From positions 609,401 through 673,400 of the forward strand of contig NZ_JAERRB010000003.1 of assembly GCF_016735595.1 (NCBI RefSeq): a stretch of 64,000 nt of DNA. The letters are read 5' to 3'. Below, piece by piece: positions 34,603 through 44,188 of the stretch. Source of the stretch: Chryseolinea lacunae (GTDB taxonomy: Bacteria > Bacteroidota > Bacteroidia > Cytophagales > Cyclobacteriaceae). The first letter of the stretch is position 1, and each line of letters begins with the position of its first letter. Under the pieces are notes generated by a model. It saw only the letters and a program-made list of their open reading frames with translations, ran no database searches and was not told the DNA's origin. The translations under genes and the position numbers were made by a program.

Positions 34603-36633
34603 ATGAAGCGTTTTCTACTTTCCCTCTTTTTGTTAACAGGATTTACCCTCTTATCAAAAGCCCAAGTGGTTCAATGGGCATCGAAAGTTATCGAGTTTTC
34701 GTCTGAACTGACCCCGGTTCAATATTCAGCCAAACAAGCCTTAGGCAAACCCAACGTGCTTCCGGCCGGCGGGCAAAGCCCCAACGCCTGGGCGCCAGAC
34801 AAACCCAAGCGCAAAGAATTTCTGAAGCTTGGTTTCGATAACCCCATCAGCATTCGTCAGATTGCCATTGCCGAGTCGCACAACCCCAGCGCCATCTACC
34901 GCGTGCTGGCCTACGATGAAGCAGGTAAGGAATATGTCGTGAACACCCTCAATCCCATGGCCGTGCCCCTGAAAGGCCGCATGCTCAACGTGTTCATGGA
35001 ACCCACACCCTATAAGGTGGCTGCTGTTAAAATAGAGTTCGACGGTGCCGCTGTGCCCGACTACTATAGCATTGATGCCGTAGCCATCTCGGATTCCAAC
35101 TATCCCATCATCGCCGACATTCCCACCATGCAGCTGCTCGCGTCGGGCATTCTCATCGAAGCCCTCGACAAAAACGTGAACAGCGAATACAGCGAATTGA
35201 ACCCGCTCTTGTCGCCCGATGGCAAGACACTCTACTTCAGCCGCCGCAACCACCCCGAAAACGTGGGCGGTGTGAACGACAAGGAAGACATCTGGTATTC
35301 TCAATTGGATTCGGCCGGACATTGGCAACTGGCTCAAAACATGGGTCGCGAATTCAACAACTCCGGTCCCAACTTCGTGAATACCATCCGCTCGGTGACA
35401 CCCGATGGCAAATCGGCCATCATGCTTTTGGGAAACAAATACCTCAACAACGGCAAGATGCTGGCCGGCGTGTCCATCAGCTCTAACGTGAACGGCGTTT
35501 GGTCAAAACCCAAAGCACTCGAAATTGCCAACGACTATAACTACAACGAAAAGGCAAACTACTTCCTCACAGACAATCGCCAGACCCTGCTCATGTCGGT
35601 TGAACGCGAAGACTCACAAGGCGACCGCGACCTCTATGTGTCGTTCATGAAAAGCGACAGCACCTGGACCGAACCCCTCAACCTGGGCGACGTGCTGAAC
35701 ACCGCTGGCGAAGAAACTGCACCCTTCCTTGCCTCCGACGACAAGACACTCTATTTCTCATCCAACGGCTTTAGCGGCTATGGCGGAAGCGACATCTATG
35801 TTACCAAACGCCTCGACGACACCTGGACAAAATGGTCGGATCCCGAAAACCTTGGACCCGAAATCAACTCGCCGCTCGAAGACTTGTTCTTCAACATTCC
35901 GGCGTCGAGCGAATTTGCCTACTACTCACGTGGCGTGAGCGAAACCAACACCGACATCTTCCGGGTGAAACTGCCCATCATCAAAAATCCTGAGCCCTGG
36001 ATCACCGTGCGCGGAAAGATTATCGACAAAACAACAGGTCAACCTTTGGGTGCCAAGATCATCTACGAACGTTTGCCCGAAGGCAAAGGCGTGGGCATCG
36101 CACAATCCAATCCTGAAACCGGCGAATACGAAATCAGGCTGCCTGCCGGTCATCTCTATGGCCTGAGAGCAGAAGCAGACGGCAAATTGTCGGAAAGCCA
36201 GAACCTCGACACGCGCGATGTGAAGGCCGACAAGACCATCGACAAAAACTTTAACCTCGATCCCATCCAGGTGGCCACCATTGGCGAAAACGTGACGATC
36301 ACACTCAACAACGTGTTCTTCGATTTCGACAAGGCCACGTTGAAACCCGAATCGTTCCCCGAACTGGATCGCATCGTGACGATGATGAAAGAGAAAAATA
36401 CCCTGGAAATCGAAATTTCAGGTCACACCGACACCGCCGGACCGGAGCAATACAACCTGGGCCTGTCTGAACGACGCGCCAAGTCGGTGATGAAATATTT
36501 TAATGACAAAGGTGTGCCCGCAGAACGCATGAAAGCGCTGTTCTTTGGCGAAACCAAACCTACCGAATCGAACGACACAGTGGAGGGCAGAAAGAAAAAC
36601 CGTAGGGTTGAGTTTAAGATTTTGAAACTCTAA
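34603..36633 (+). CDS. OmpA-family envelope protein with N-terminal discoidin-like, PD40 and CarboxypepD-like domains
   Basis: The 676-residue product has a signal peptide (MKRFLLSLFLLTGFTLLSKA), a beta-rich N-terminal domain (about 22-175; KVIEFSSELTPVQYSAKQAL and VAAVKIEFDGAAVPDYYSID recall discoidin-type folds), WD40-like PD40 repeats (LNPLLSPDGKTLYFSRR, TAPFLASDDKTLYFSSNG), a CarboxypepD regulatory-like module (ITVRGKIIDKTTGQPLGAKI) and a C-terminal OmpA domain (VFFDFDKATLKPES to the end) for peptidoglycan binding. This chain is typical of Bacteroidota envelope tethers. It is 15 bases upstream of a second OmpA protein, forming an operon. Confidence 0.87.
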   Translation: MKRFLLSLFLLTGFTLLSKAQVVQWASKVIEFSSELTPVQYSAKQALGKPNVLPAGGQSPNAWAPDKPKRKEFLKLGFDNPISIRQIAIAESHNPSAIYRVLAYDEAGKEYVVNTLNPMAVPLKGRMLNVFMEPTPYKVAAVKIEFDGAAVPDYYSIDAVAISDSNYPIIADIPTMQLLASGILIEALDKNVNSEYSELNPLLSPDGKTLYFSRRNHPENVGGVNDKEDIWYSQLDSAGHWQLAQNMGREFNNSGPNFVNTIRSVTPDGKSAIMLLGNKYLNNGKMLAGVSISSNVNGVWSKPKALEIANDYNYNEKANYFLTDNRQTLLMSVEREDSQGDRDLYVSFMKSDSTWTEPLNLGDVLNTAGEETAPFLASDDKTLYFSSNGFSGYGGSDIYVTKRLDDTWTKWSDPENLGPEINSPLEDLFFNIPASSEFAYYSRGVSETNTDIFRVKLPIIKNPEPWITVRGKIIDKTTGQPLGAKIIYERLPEGKGVGIAQSNPETGEYEIRLPAGHLYGLRAEADGKLSESQNLDTRDVKADKTIDKNFNLDPIQVATIGENVTITLNNVFFDFDKATLKPESFPELDRIVTMMKEKNTLEIEISGHTDTAGPEQYNLGLSERRAKSVMKYFNDKGVPAERMKALFFGETKPTESNDTVEGRKKNRRVEFKILKL

Positions 36634-36648
36634 TCTTTTAAAAACCAT

Positions 36649-37350
36649 ATGGGAAGAAAATTTTTTAAGCTGGTTCTCCCGCTTTTCTTCATCACCACAA
36701 TTTCGTTCAGCCAAAGCCAGGACAGCCTGGTGGTTGCCGAAGGACAAATTTTGAATGCCGCAACGAAAGAACCCGTCATGGCGCGCATCACCTACCAGAG
36801 TTTGCCCTATGGCAACAAGGTGGGTGTGCTCAACAACAACGCCTATTCATTCCCCATGTTCGATGGCGAAAAATATTCCATCATCGTGGAGGCGCCGGGC
36901 TTTTCGGTGGCCAAGTATATGCTTGATCCCGCCGAAGCACGCGGCAGCAAAAAAGTAATCAAAAACATAGAGCTCACCACCGGAGCACCCGTGGCGCCCG
37001 AAGTGGGAAAAGTTATTCGGCTCGACAACCTCATCTTTCAGGTGGGCAAGGCACGCATCAGCCCCGAGTCGCACTCCGAACTGGAGGCCGTGCTCGACAT
37101 GATGCGCGAAAACAAAAAGATGGTGATTCAATTGGAAGGCCACACCGACTACCAGGGCGACCCGAAAGAAAACCTGAAGCTGTCGCAGATGCGGGTTGAC
37201 GCGGTGAAGTCATACCTCGTGTCGAAAGACGTTTCCAAACAACGAATCAAAACCAAAGCGTTTGGTGGCACCATGCCGCTTTCGCGCGACAACACTCCGG
37301 AGGCCCACCGCCTCAATCGCCGGGTGGAACTTCGCATTCTCGAAAACTAA
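36649..37350 (+). CDS. short OmpA-family lipid-envelope protein with CarboxypepD-like module
   Basis: The 233-residue product is a short version of its neighbour: signal peptide (FFKLVLPLFFITTISFSQ), a CarboxypepD-like beta sandwich (VAEGQILNAATKEPVMARI) and an OmpA domain (LIFQVGKARISPES, LEGHTDYQGDPKEN, LNRRVELRILEN). The TD pair in the GHTD motif marks peptidoglycan binding. It lacks the PD40 propeller. The 15-base gap to the upstream gene and their shared modules suggest duplication and co-expression. Confidence 0.87.
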   Translation: MGRKFFKLVLPLFFITTISFSQSQDSLVVAEGQILNAATKEPVMARITYQSLPYGNKVGVLNNNAYSFPMFDGEKYSIIVEAPGFSVAKYMLDPAEARGSKKVIKNIELTTGAPVAPEVGKVIRLDNLIFQVGKARISPESHSELEAVLDMMRENKKMVIQLEGHTDYQGDPKENLKLSQMRVDAVKSYLVSKDVSKQRIKTKAFGGTMPLSRDNTPEAHRLNRRVELRILEN

Positions 37351-37371
37351 TTTAAACTGGAAAGGCAGCGG

Positions 37372-38190
37372 CTAGTTTGCGCTGGCCGTCATGGAAAGTT
37401 GTTTCTTCCGCAGCGAATAAATGCTGCGGAGGCATTTTTCTTTCACGGAGGTGTCGAGGTTGCTTTCTTGCACCGACAACATCAGGATGTGTGAAAGCTC
37501 TTCGATGCGCGGCGACGAATATAAGTCGAGCGCTTTAGCCAAGTGCTGAATGGCCATCGGGAGCTGTTGACTGTTATAGTCAACGATCGACATATTGTAA
37601 TACAACAACCCCAGCATTTCATCGAGGTTCACTTCGTTATACAAATTCACTTTGTATTGATAGTAGGTCTTTGTGGACGCCACCGGCTGAAGCTTGTTTT
37701 CTTTGTAAAGTCTTAACCGGTTGCTTAACGTCACGGGATCGTCGATAAAACCATGTAGGGGGTCCGTTGCTTCGAACAGCACATCGCCGTTGGCCGTTGT
37801 GGCCAGCAGGAAAATGTGATAGTTGGTTTCGATAATTTTGTAGGGCACGTTGAAATGATCCAGCAGCAATGCATAGAGGGCCGTTCCCGAAAGGCAATTG
37901 TATTGGCGTTTGTCGAGCTGCCCGAAAGAAGCGTATTGCGAATAGGTCTTTAAAAACTGCTGATGTGTTTTTGTGAACAGGTAGCGCAGAAAGTCTTTCT
38001 CTTTTTTGAAGGAGGCGCGTTTGTGATCGAGTTTCGCGGCAAAGGCCAGCACTTTGTCGGTGTTGGCGGCAGGGCCGTCTACCTGGCTATAGAGCGTGAA
38101 GTAATAGGAAAGACGGGCCGACTGAACATTCTCCTGCCCCTGGCTGAACGCCACAAAGGGAATCAGGAAAAGAACGAGCCAGCACTTCAT
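37372..38190 (-). CDS. exported transglutaminase-like (papain-fold) protein with C-terminal helices
   Basis: The 272-residue protein has a signal peptide (cleaved near AFSQG) and a possible Cys-His-Asp triad in the order and spacing of the transglutaminase-like superfamily: Cys99 in YNCLSGTALYALLL, His125 in NYHIFLLA and Asp143 in FEATDP. The C-terminal third is helical (TPR-like). Members in bacteria include cysteine proteases, but no substrate is known. It is convergent with the second OmpA gene with 21 bases between stops, and divergent from the aldehyde dehydrogenase. Confidence 0.7.
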   Translation of the reverse strand: MKCWLVLFLIPFVAFSQGQENVQSARLSYYFTLYSQVDGPAANTDKVLAFAAKLDHKRASFKKEKDFLRYLFTKTHQQFLKTYSQYASFGQLDKRQYNCLSGTALYALLLDHFNVPYKIIETNYHIFLLATTANGDVLFEATDPLHGFIDDPVTLSNRLRLYKENKLQPVASTKTYYQYKVNLYNEVNLDEMLGLLYYNMSIVDYNSQQLPMAIQHLAKALDLYSSPRIEELSHILMLSVQESNLDTSVKEKCLRSIYSLRKKQLSMTASAN

Positions 38191-38308
38191 GTTACGCCAA
38201 TGTTAAATTTGTATTAATAAAGTTAATATATACATAACAAAAGTCAATCACTCGTAACCTGGGCGTAATGTATTAGGGCGAATGGCTGAATTTTGGCTAT
38301 CTTGAAGT

Positions 38309-39742
38309 ATGGAGGCAATAGCAAACCCATCGACCACCGCGCCCCTCGTGGCGGCTTTTTCCCGGCACAAAACCACCGCGCAAACCCTGCGAACAGAGCC
38401 CCTCCAAAACCGTAAAAACCGTTTAATGAAGCTCCGCGCGTGGCTTCACGCCCACCGGCAAGACATTCACACGGCCATGTTTGACGACTTCCGGAAGAAT
38501 GCCACCGAAGTGGACGCCATCGAAATTTTTCACGTGCTCGGCGAACTCAAGTATGCACTGCAAAATGTTGAACAATGGTCAACACCAAAGAAAATCGACG
38601 CCCCCATCACCCTGGTGGGCACGCGCTCTTTCATACAGTATGAACCCCGAGGTGTTTGCCTCATCATATCGCCCTGGAACTATCCGCTCAGTCTGTGCCT
38701 CGGTCCACTGGTGTCGGCGTTGGCAGCGGGCAATGCCGTGGTGATAAAGCCTTCGGAAATGACACCGCATGTGTCGGCCTTGATCCGGAAAATGGTGGAG
38801 GAAATTTTTGAGCCAGAGGTTGTCTCCGTGTTTGAAGGCGGCCCCGAAGTGTCGCAGACGTTGCTTGGCCTTCCGTTTGATCACATCTTTTTCACGGGCA
38901 GCCCGGCCATTGGCAAAGTGGTGATGAAGGCCGCGGCCGAAAACCTGGCGTCGGTCACGCTGGAACTGGGTGGCAAATCGCCCGTGATTGTTACCGACAC
39001 CGCGCGCATCAAAGACGCTGCACGGCGCACGGCGTTCACCAAATTTTTAAACAACGGCCAGACCTGTCTTGCCCCCGACTATGTGCTGGTGGACGAGAAA
39101 GTTGCCCCGGAGTTTACGCGTGAGCTGATCGAACAAACCAAAAAACTTTTCACGGAAACAGGCCAGACTTTTGAGACGTCGCCGCACTATTGCCGTATTG
39201 TGAACGACAAACATTTTGAACGACTGAACGGCATTCTGCAAGACGCTGTGCAGCGCGGTGCCAGGATTGAATATGGCGGGGCCGTGACCGCGGCAACACG
39301 TTTTGTGCATCCCATGATTTTGTCGTCGGTGCCGTTGGATGCGCGCGTGATGGAAGAGGAAATTTTTGGGCCCGTGCTGCCGGTTGTGCCCTATGCAAAT
39401 CTGTCGGACGCGTTGGCCATTATTAATAGTAAGCCCAAGGCGCTGGCGCTCTATGTTTTCACCAACCATCAGAAAACACAGGATCGCGTGTTGCGCGAAA
39501 CCAGTTCCGGTGGCGTGTGTGTAAATGATTGCGGCATCCATTTCATGCACCACGATCTTCCCTTTGGCGGCGTGAACAACAGCGGTGTGGGCAAGTCGCA
39601 TGGCCATGCAGGATTTCTCGCGTTCTCCAACGAAAAGGCCGTCCTGAAGCAACGCGGCGGCTTCACGTCTGTGTCAGCTTTCTACCCGCCTTACACCCCC
39701 CTGGTGAAAAAACTGATGGATTGGTTCTTGAAGCTCTTTTAG
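38309..39742 (+). CDS. aldehyde dehydrogenase, ALDH3-like
   Basis: The enzyme oxidises aldehydes to acids with NAD(P). The 477-residue sequence has the catalytic pair Glu219 (VTLELGGKSP) and Cys253 (NNGQTCLAP), cofactor segments PWNYPL and FFTGSPAIG, and a late ENEKAVL region. The C terminus with YPPYTPLVKKL is characteristic of the class 3 (fatty aldehyde) branch. Start ATG 38309 is followed by a typical N-terminal helix pattern. No pathway neighbours are present; lipid aldehyde detoxification is a reasonable guess. Confidence 0.93.
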   Translation: MEAIANPSTTAPLVAAFSRHKTTAQTLRTEPLQNRKNRLMKLRAWLHAHRQDIHTAMFDDFRKNATEVDAIEIFHVLGELKYALQNVEQWSTPKKIDAPITLVGTRSFIQYEPRGVCLIISPWNYPLSLCLGPLVSALAAGNAVVIKPSEMTPHVSALIRKMVEEIFEPEVVSVFEGGPEVSQTLLGLPFDHIFFTGSPAIGKVVMKAAAENLASVTLELGGKSPVIVTDTARIKDAARRTAFTKFLNNGQTCLAPDYVLVDEKVAPEFTRELIEQTKKLFTETGQTFETSPHYCRIVNDKHFERLNGILQDAVQRGARIEYGGAVTAATRFVHPMILSSVPLDARVMEEEIFGPVLPVVPYANLSDALAIINSKPKALALYVFTNHQKTQDRVLRETSSGGVCVNDCGIHFMHHDLPFGGVNNSGVGKSHGHAGFLAFSNEKAVLKQRGGFTSVSAFYPPYTPLVKKLMDWFLKLF

Positions 39743-39838
39743 AAACATCCGGGCCGGAAAAGATGATAAAATCTTTAAACGGCGATTACACAATTTTAAG
39801 GCGCTTTTCCGTTAGGCAGTTTTTAAACTTCTGTTTAG

Positions 39839-39846
39839 TAACTTTG
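39839..39846 (+). promoter_or_regulatory. candidate -7 promoter element for the AsmA gene
   Basis: TAACTTTG matches TAnnTTTG exactly, 39 bases upstream of ATG 39885. A run of T residues at 39820-39823 may serve as a poor -33 box at short spacing. Confidence 0.45.
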
Positions 39847-39884
39847 GCCCTTGAATCGTTATTCAAATAATTACTTATTCCTAT

Positions 39885-42878
39885 ATGAAAAAAGCGCTTA
39901 AATGGACCTTTATTGTTCTTGGTGGACTGATTGTGCTGGTATTGGCCGCAGCTTTCATCATTCCCATTGTTTTTAAGGATGACATCCAGGCTGCCATAAA
40001 GAAAGAGCTGGACAAGTCGGTGAACGCCGATGTGGTGTTCGATGTCGATAAATTCAACCTCACACTTTTCCGGAATTTCCCCAACATCACTGCCGAGATG
40101 AGCGATCTGGGTGTTATTAACCGCGCCCCCTTTGAAGGCGAAGTGCTTTTTGCCACCGAAAAATTTGAAGTGGAAGTGAACCTGAAAGCTATTTTGTTTG
40201 GATCACAATTGCGCATCAAAGGCATTTCGCTTGTGCGCCCCATCATTAACGTGACGGTGCTCGAAGATGGCCGCGCCAACTACGACATCGCCATCCCCTC
40301 GGCCGACACCGTGGTGACCGACGAAGGTGCCAGCGAATTTTCGTTTGGCATCGACCATTGGGAAATCGTAGAAGGCAGCGTGGTCTACAACGACAAATCG
40401 CTCCCCTTCAAAATGGAACTGAAAGGCTTGAACCACTCCGGCAGTGGCGACTTCACCCAGGATGTGTTTGACTTGAAAACAAAAACGGTTGCCGACACGG
40501 TGAACGTGGTGTTTGACGGAACCGAATACCTCTCCAACAAACATGTTGACATCGACGCGGTGATTTCCATCGCCGAACAATACACAAAGTACACCTTCAA
40601 AGAGAACTCGGCCAAGATCAACGACTTTGCCATGAGCTTCGACGGGTGGTTTAAAATGAATGAAAAAGATTTTGGAATGGACATCGCGTTCAAGAGCCCT
40701 GAAAATTCATTCAAGAGCTTGTTGTCGCTGGTGCCCGGCATGTATACACAAAGCTTTGGCGACATCGAGACCAAGGGCGACCTGGCTTTTAATGGTTTTG
40801 TGAAAGGAACATACAGCGAAAAACAGATGCCCGCGTTCAACGTGAACCTGTTGGTGAAAGACGCCATGTTCAAATACCCCTCACTGCCCACCGCCATCAA
40901 CAACATCAACGTCGATTTGTTGATCGATAACAAAGACGGCGTGATCGACAACACCGTGATCGACTTGAAAAAACTTCACCTCGATTTTGGTTCCAACCCG
41001 GTGGATGCGAAAGCACTCATCACCAAAATGTATCCCACCAATGTAGACGCCAACGTGATGGCCAAGCTGAATCTGGCGGAACTGAGCAAAATGTTCCCGC
41101 TCGAAGGTCTCGACATGAAAGGCAACTATGCGCTCAACCTCAGCGCCAAAGGTGTGTATGACAGTTTGAAGAAAACCATTCCTGCCATCGATGCATCGAT
41201 GTCGCTGGCAAACGGCTTTGTGAAGTCGTCGCAGTTTCCGATTCCCCTCGAAGATTTGAAATTTAGCTCTACAGTGAAAAACGCATCGGGCAAATTGGCC
41301 GAGACCTTCATCACGGTGAAAGACCTGTCGATGCTGATGGACGGCGAACGTTTTAACGCCGACCTGTTGCTGCAAAACCTGGATGACTACACGTGGGATC
41401 TGAAAGCAAAAGGCGGCATCGACCTGGAAAAAATCACGAAAGTGTTCCCGTTGGAAGGCATGACGCTGGCCGGAAAAGTGAAAGCCGACATTCAAACAAA
41501 AGGAAAATATTCTGACGTGCAAGCCGAAAAATACGATCGCCTGCCCACCAGCGGAACGGCATCGTTAACGGATTTCAAATACATCACCAAAGATCTTCCC
41601 ACCGTCACGCTGTCGCAAGCGTCTATGGTTTTCGATCCAAAGAAAATTGACTTGCAAAAGCTGAACGGAAAAATCGGCCGCAGCGATTTCAGTGTGAACG
41701 GTTCGGTGCTGAACTACCTGGGCTATGTGTTTGGTAAAAATGAAACTATCAAGGGCAATGTGAACTTCACGTCGGGCCTGCTCGACCTCAACGAGTTTAT
41801 GACCGACACAGAAACGACAACGGCCACCGACACCGCGAGCTTTGGCGTGATTCCCGTGCCGGACAACATTGACTTTGTGCTGAAGTCTAATGTTCAAAAA
41901 ATTGTGTTCATGGACTACAACATGACAAACGCCTCTGGCGATGTGATTGTGAAAGACGGCGTGGCCAACCTCAGCGGCCTGCGCTTCAACATGCTGGGCG
42001 GATCGTTTGTGGTGAACGGAACCTACAACACCCAAAACATTGCACATCCTAAATATGATCTCGGTCTCAAGATCGACGGCGTGTCGATGAAAGAAGCCGC
42101 CAACAAGTCGTCGCTCGTGCAGAGCTATGCACCCATTGCCGGCCTTGTGAATGGAAACTTCTCGACCGACTTTAAAGTGAGCGGCGAACTTCTCAAAACC
42201 ATGATGCCCAACATGGCCACGGTGAACGGCGCAGGTCTGGTGAAGATTGCGCAGGCAGCCCTGACCCAAAGCAAACTGATTTCGGGCATCACCTCGCTCA
42301 CCAAACTGGAGAACACCAATGAAGTGACGTTGAAAGATGTGCTCATGTCTACCAGCATCAAAGATGGTCGCCTCAGCGTGCAGCCCTTCGACGTGAAGTT
42401 TGGTAACTATAAAACCACAGTCGCCGGAAGCACCGGCCTCGATGGTTCATTGGCCTACACCCTGAAGATGGATGTGCCCGCCGGAAAACTCGGCTCGGAA
42501 TTCAACAGCTTCATCGCTAAAAATACCAGCGGCAAAACCGATCCGAACGGCAACGTGCCCGTCACCATCGGTCTGGGTGGCAACTATACCAATCCCAAAC
42601 CCACCTTGCTCATGGACGACCAGAAGGCACAGGTGAAAGAGGCAGTGACCAACGTAGCCAAAGAAGAAGGCGCGAAGGCCATCGAAAAAGCTGTGAAAGG
42701 AACAGACGCCGAAAAGATTGTGGGCGACTTGCTGGGTGGCAAAAAGAAAGACACCACCAAAACCGCAGCAGCCGACACGGCCAAAGCAAAGCCTGTAACC
42801 ACCGAAGATGTTCAGAAGAAAGTGGAGGACGAAGCCAAGCAGAAGATTCAGAACTTCCTGAAGAAAAAGAAAAACTAG
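39885..42878 (+). CDS. AsmA family envelope protein
   Basis: AsmA-like proteins form long beta-groove structures in the periplasm and are implicated in moving phospholipids to the outer membrane. The 997-residue product has a single N-terminal membrane helix (WTFIVLGGLIVLVLAAAFIIP), the AsmA N-terminal module (NFPNITAEMSDLGVINRAPF; LVRPIINVTVLEDGRANYDI), a very long beta-rich middle, and a C-terminal lysine-rich tail after a typical AsmA_2-like end (MLNLVK-type strands). It is much longer than the E. coli AsmA but within the range of Bacteroidota homologues. It is followed by a strong terminator and stands as its own transcript. Confidence 0.88.
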   Translation: MKKALKWTFIVLGGLIVLVLAAAFIIPIVFKDDIQAAIKKELDKSVNADVVFDVDKFNLTLFRNFPNITAEMSDLGVINRAPFEGEVLFATEKFEVEVNLKAILFGSQLRIKGISLVRPIINVTVLEDGRANYDIAIPSADTVVTDEGASEFSFGIDHWEIVEGSVVYNDKSLPFKMELKGLNHSGSGDFTQDVFDLKTKTVADTVNVVFDGTEYLSNKHVDIDAVISIAEQYTKYTFKENSAKINDFAMSFDGWFKMNEKDFGMDIAFKSPENSFKSLLSLVPGMYTQSFGDIETKGDLAFNGFVKGTYSEKQMPAFNVNLLVKDAMFKYPSLPTAINNINVDLLIDNKDGVIDNTVIDLKKLHLDFGSNPVDAKALITKMYPTNVDANVMAKLNLAELSKMFPLEGLDMKGNYALNLSAKGVYDSLKKTIPAIDASMSLANGFVKSSQFPIPLEDLKFSSTVKNASGKLAETFITVKDLSMLMDGERFNADLLLQNLDDYTWDLKAKGGIDLEKITKVFPLEGMTLAGKVKADIQTKGKYSDVQAEKYDRLPTSGTASLTDFKYITKDLPTVTLSQASMVFDPKKIDLQKLNGKIGRSDFSVNGSVLNYLGYVFGKNETIKGNVNFTSGLLDLNEFMTDTETTTATDTASFGVIPVPDNIDFVLKSNVQKIVFMDYNMTNASGDVIVKDGVANLSGLRFNMLGGSFVVNGTYNTQNIAHPKYDLGLKIDGVSMKEAANKSSLVQSYAPIAGLVNGNFSTDFKVSGELLKTMMPNMATVNGAGLVKIAQAALTQSKLISGITSLTKLENTNEVTLKDVLMSTSIKDGRLSVQPFDVKFGNYKTTVAGSTGLDGSLAYTLKMDVPAGKLGSEFNSFIAKNTSGKTDPNGNVPVTIGLGGNYTNPKPTLLMDDQKAQVKEAVTNVAKEEGAKAIEKAVKGTDAEKIVGDLLGGKKKDTTKTAAADTAKAKPVTTEDVQKKVEDEAKQKIQNFLKKKKN

Positions 42879-42901
42879 TGGGCTGAAGCCCGCAGGCAAA
42901 G

Positions 42902-42935
42902 TGCCCGTTGATGAAACATGAATCATCGACGGGCA
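42902..42935 (+). terminator. terminator after the AsmA gene
   Basis: TGCCCGTTGATGA pairs with TCATCGACGGGCA (12 of 13 positions Watson-Crick, one G-T), followed by TTTTCTTTTT, 24 bases after the AsmA stop. Confidence 0.85.
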
Positions 42936-43031
42936 TTTTCTTTTTATCGGTTCCGTCAGCGATTTTTTAACCACCGTTCAGCGTATATATCCTGCCAGGA
43001 TTGTGATATTTGCATCCGAATACACCAGCCA

Positions 43032-44180
43032 ATGGACTCACCGAAAAGGCAGCGCGCTTTTCTGAACGTATTTTTCTTTCTTTCGGGCTTTTGCTTTTCT
43101 ACGTGGGCATCGCGCATTCCCACCATCAAAACATTTTTTGGATTCAACGAAGCCGAGCTGGGCACCATTTTGTTGTTCATGCCCATCAGTTCATTGGTGA
43201 GCCTGCCCATCTCGGGATGGCTGGTGTCGCGCTACGACAGCCGGGTGCCGTTGGTAGCCGCGTTCTGTGCGCTGTCGGTGGCGCTGTCGTGCATCGGATT
43301 TTCCACCACCAAGATCGGTCTCATTGTGTCGTTGTGCTTCATGGCGTTCACCATGCGGTTGGTGAATATTTCAGTGAACACACAGGCGCTTCACCTTCAG
43401 AAAGTATTTAACCGAAACATCAACGGATCGTTTCACGGCTTGTGGAGCACCGGAGGCATTGCGGGTGTTAGCTTCACCACGCTGCTGCTCACACTCGATG
43501 TGGGCATCGCCAACCACCTGCTCATGGTGTCGGTGGTCATTTTGTTGGCAACGGTCTATTGCTATCGGTTTTTGCTGCGCAACGACAAGGCACCGGCGGG
43601 CAACAAACTGATGTTGGCAAAACCCGATCCGTTCATTGTCTATCTGGGTGTGTTGGTTTTTCTGGCCTCGATTTGTGAAGGCGGCATGTTTGACTGGAGC
43701 GGAATTTTTTTCAAAGAGGTAGTGAAGCAAGAAATTTTCACTCTAGGCTATCTGAACTTCATGGTGTTTATGGCGCTTTCACGTTTTGCGTGCGACCGTA
43801 TTGTGGAGCGGATGGGTATGGAAAAGACGTTTAACATGAGCGCAGCATTTATTTTTATCGGCATCGGTCTGGCGGTGGTGTTCCCGTCGTTCTGGCCTTC
43901 GATGATTGGATTTTGTTTGGTGGGCTTTGGCTCGGCGGCAGTCATCCCCATGACGTATTCGTTAGCGGCCACATCGCGAAAATATTCACCGGGCATGGCC
44001 ATTTCCATCATTGCCACCTATGGCATTGCCGGTGCGTTTCTTGGGCCACCCCTCATTGGTTATCTCGCGCAGGCGTTTGGATTGAAGAATGCATTTATCG
44101 CGTTTGCCATTGCCGGCATTTTGTTGGTGCCCATGTCGCAAAGGTTCTTCAGGTATCAGCGCGAAATCAAACACGCGTGA
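43032..44180 (+). CDS. MFS transporter, YbjJ-like
   Basis: The 382-residue product has twelve probable membrane helices and the loop motif GWLVSRYDSR between helices 2 and 3 typical of the major facilitator superfamily. The opening FLSGFCFSTWASRIPTIK and FNEAELGTILLFMP are characteristic of the YbjJ/fucose-permease-like branch. Start ATG 43032 was chosen because the upstream in-frame extension crosses the preceding terminator and has a poor, cysteine-rich composition. Substrate is unknown. It is convergent with the AraC gene, 8 bases apart. Confidence 0.85.
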   Translation: MDSPKRQRAFLNVFFFLSGFCFSTWASRIPTIKTFFGFNEAELGTILLFMPISSLVSLPISGWLVSRYDSRVPLVAAFCALSVALSCIGFSTTKIGLIVSLCFMAFTMRLVNISVNTQALHLQKVFNRNINGSFHGLWSTGGIAGVSFTTLLLTLDVGIANHLLMVSVVILLATVYCYRFLLRNDKAPAGNKLMLAKPDPFIVYLGVLVFLASICEGGMFDWSGIFFKEVVKQEIFTLGYLNFMVFMALSRFACDRIVERMGMEKTFNMSAAFIFIGIGLAVVFPSFWPSMIGFCLVGFGSAAVIPMTYSLAATSRKYSPGMAISIIATYGIAGAFLGPPLIGYLAQAFGLKNAFIAFAIAGILLVPMSQRFFRYQREIKHA

Positions 44181-44188
44181 TCATGCTT

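Noticed and set aside
42878-42896. Small hairpin GGGCTGAAGCCC right after the AsmA stop
   Set aside because: Short stem without a T-run; the stronger hairpin just downstream is the likely terminator.
42918-43031. N-terminal extension of the MFS gene
   Set aside because: It starts inside the AsmA terminator hairpin and adds a Cys/His-rich sequence without membrane character; the start at 43032 gives a normal transporter.
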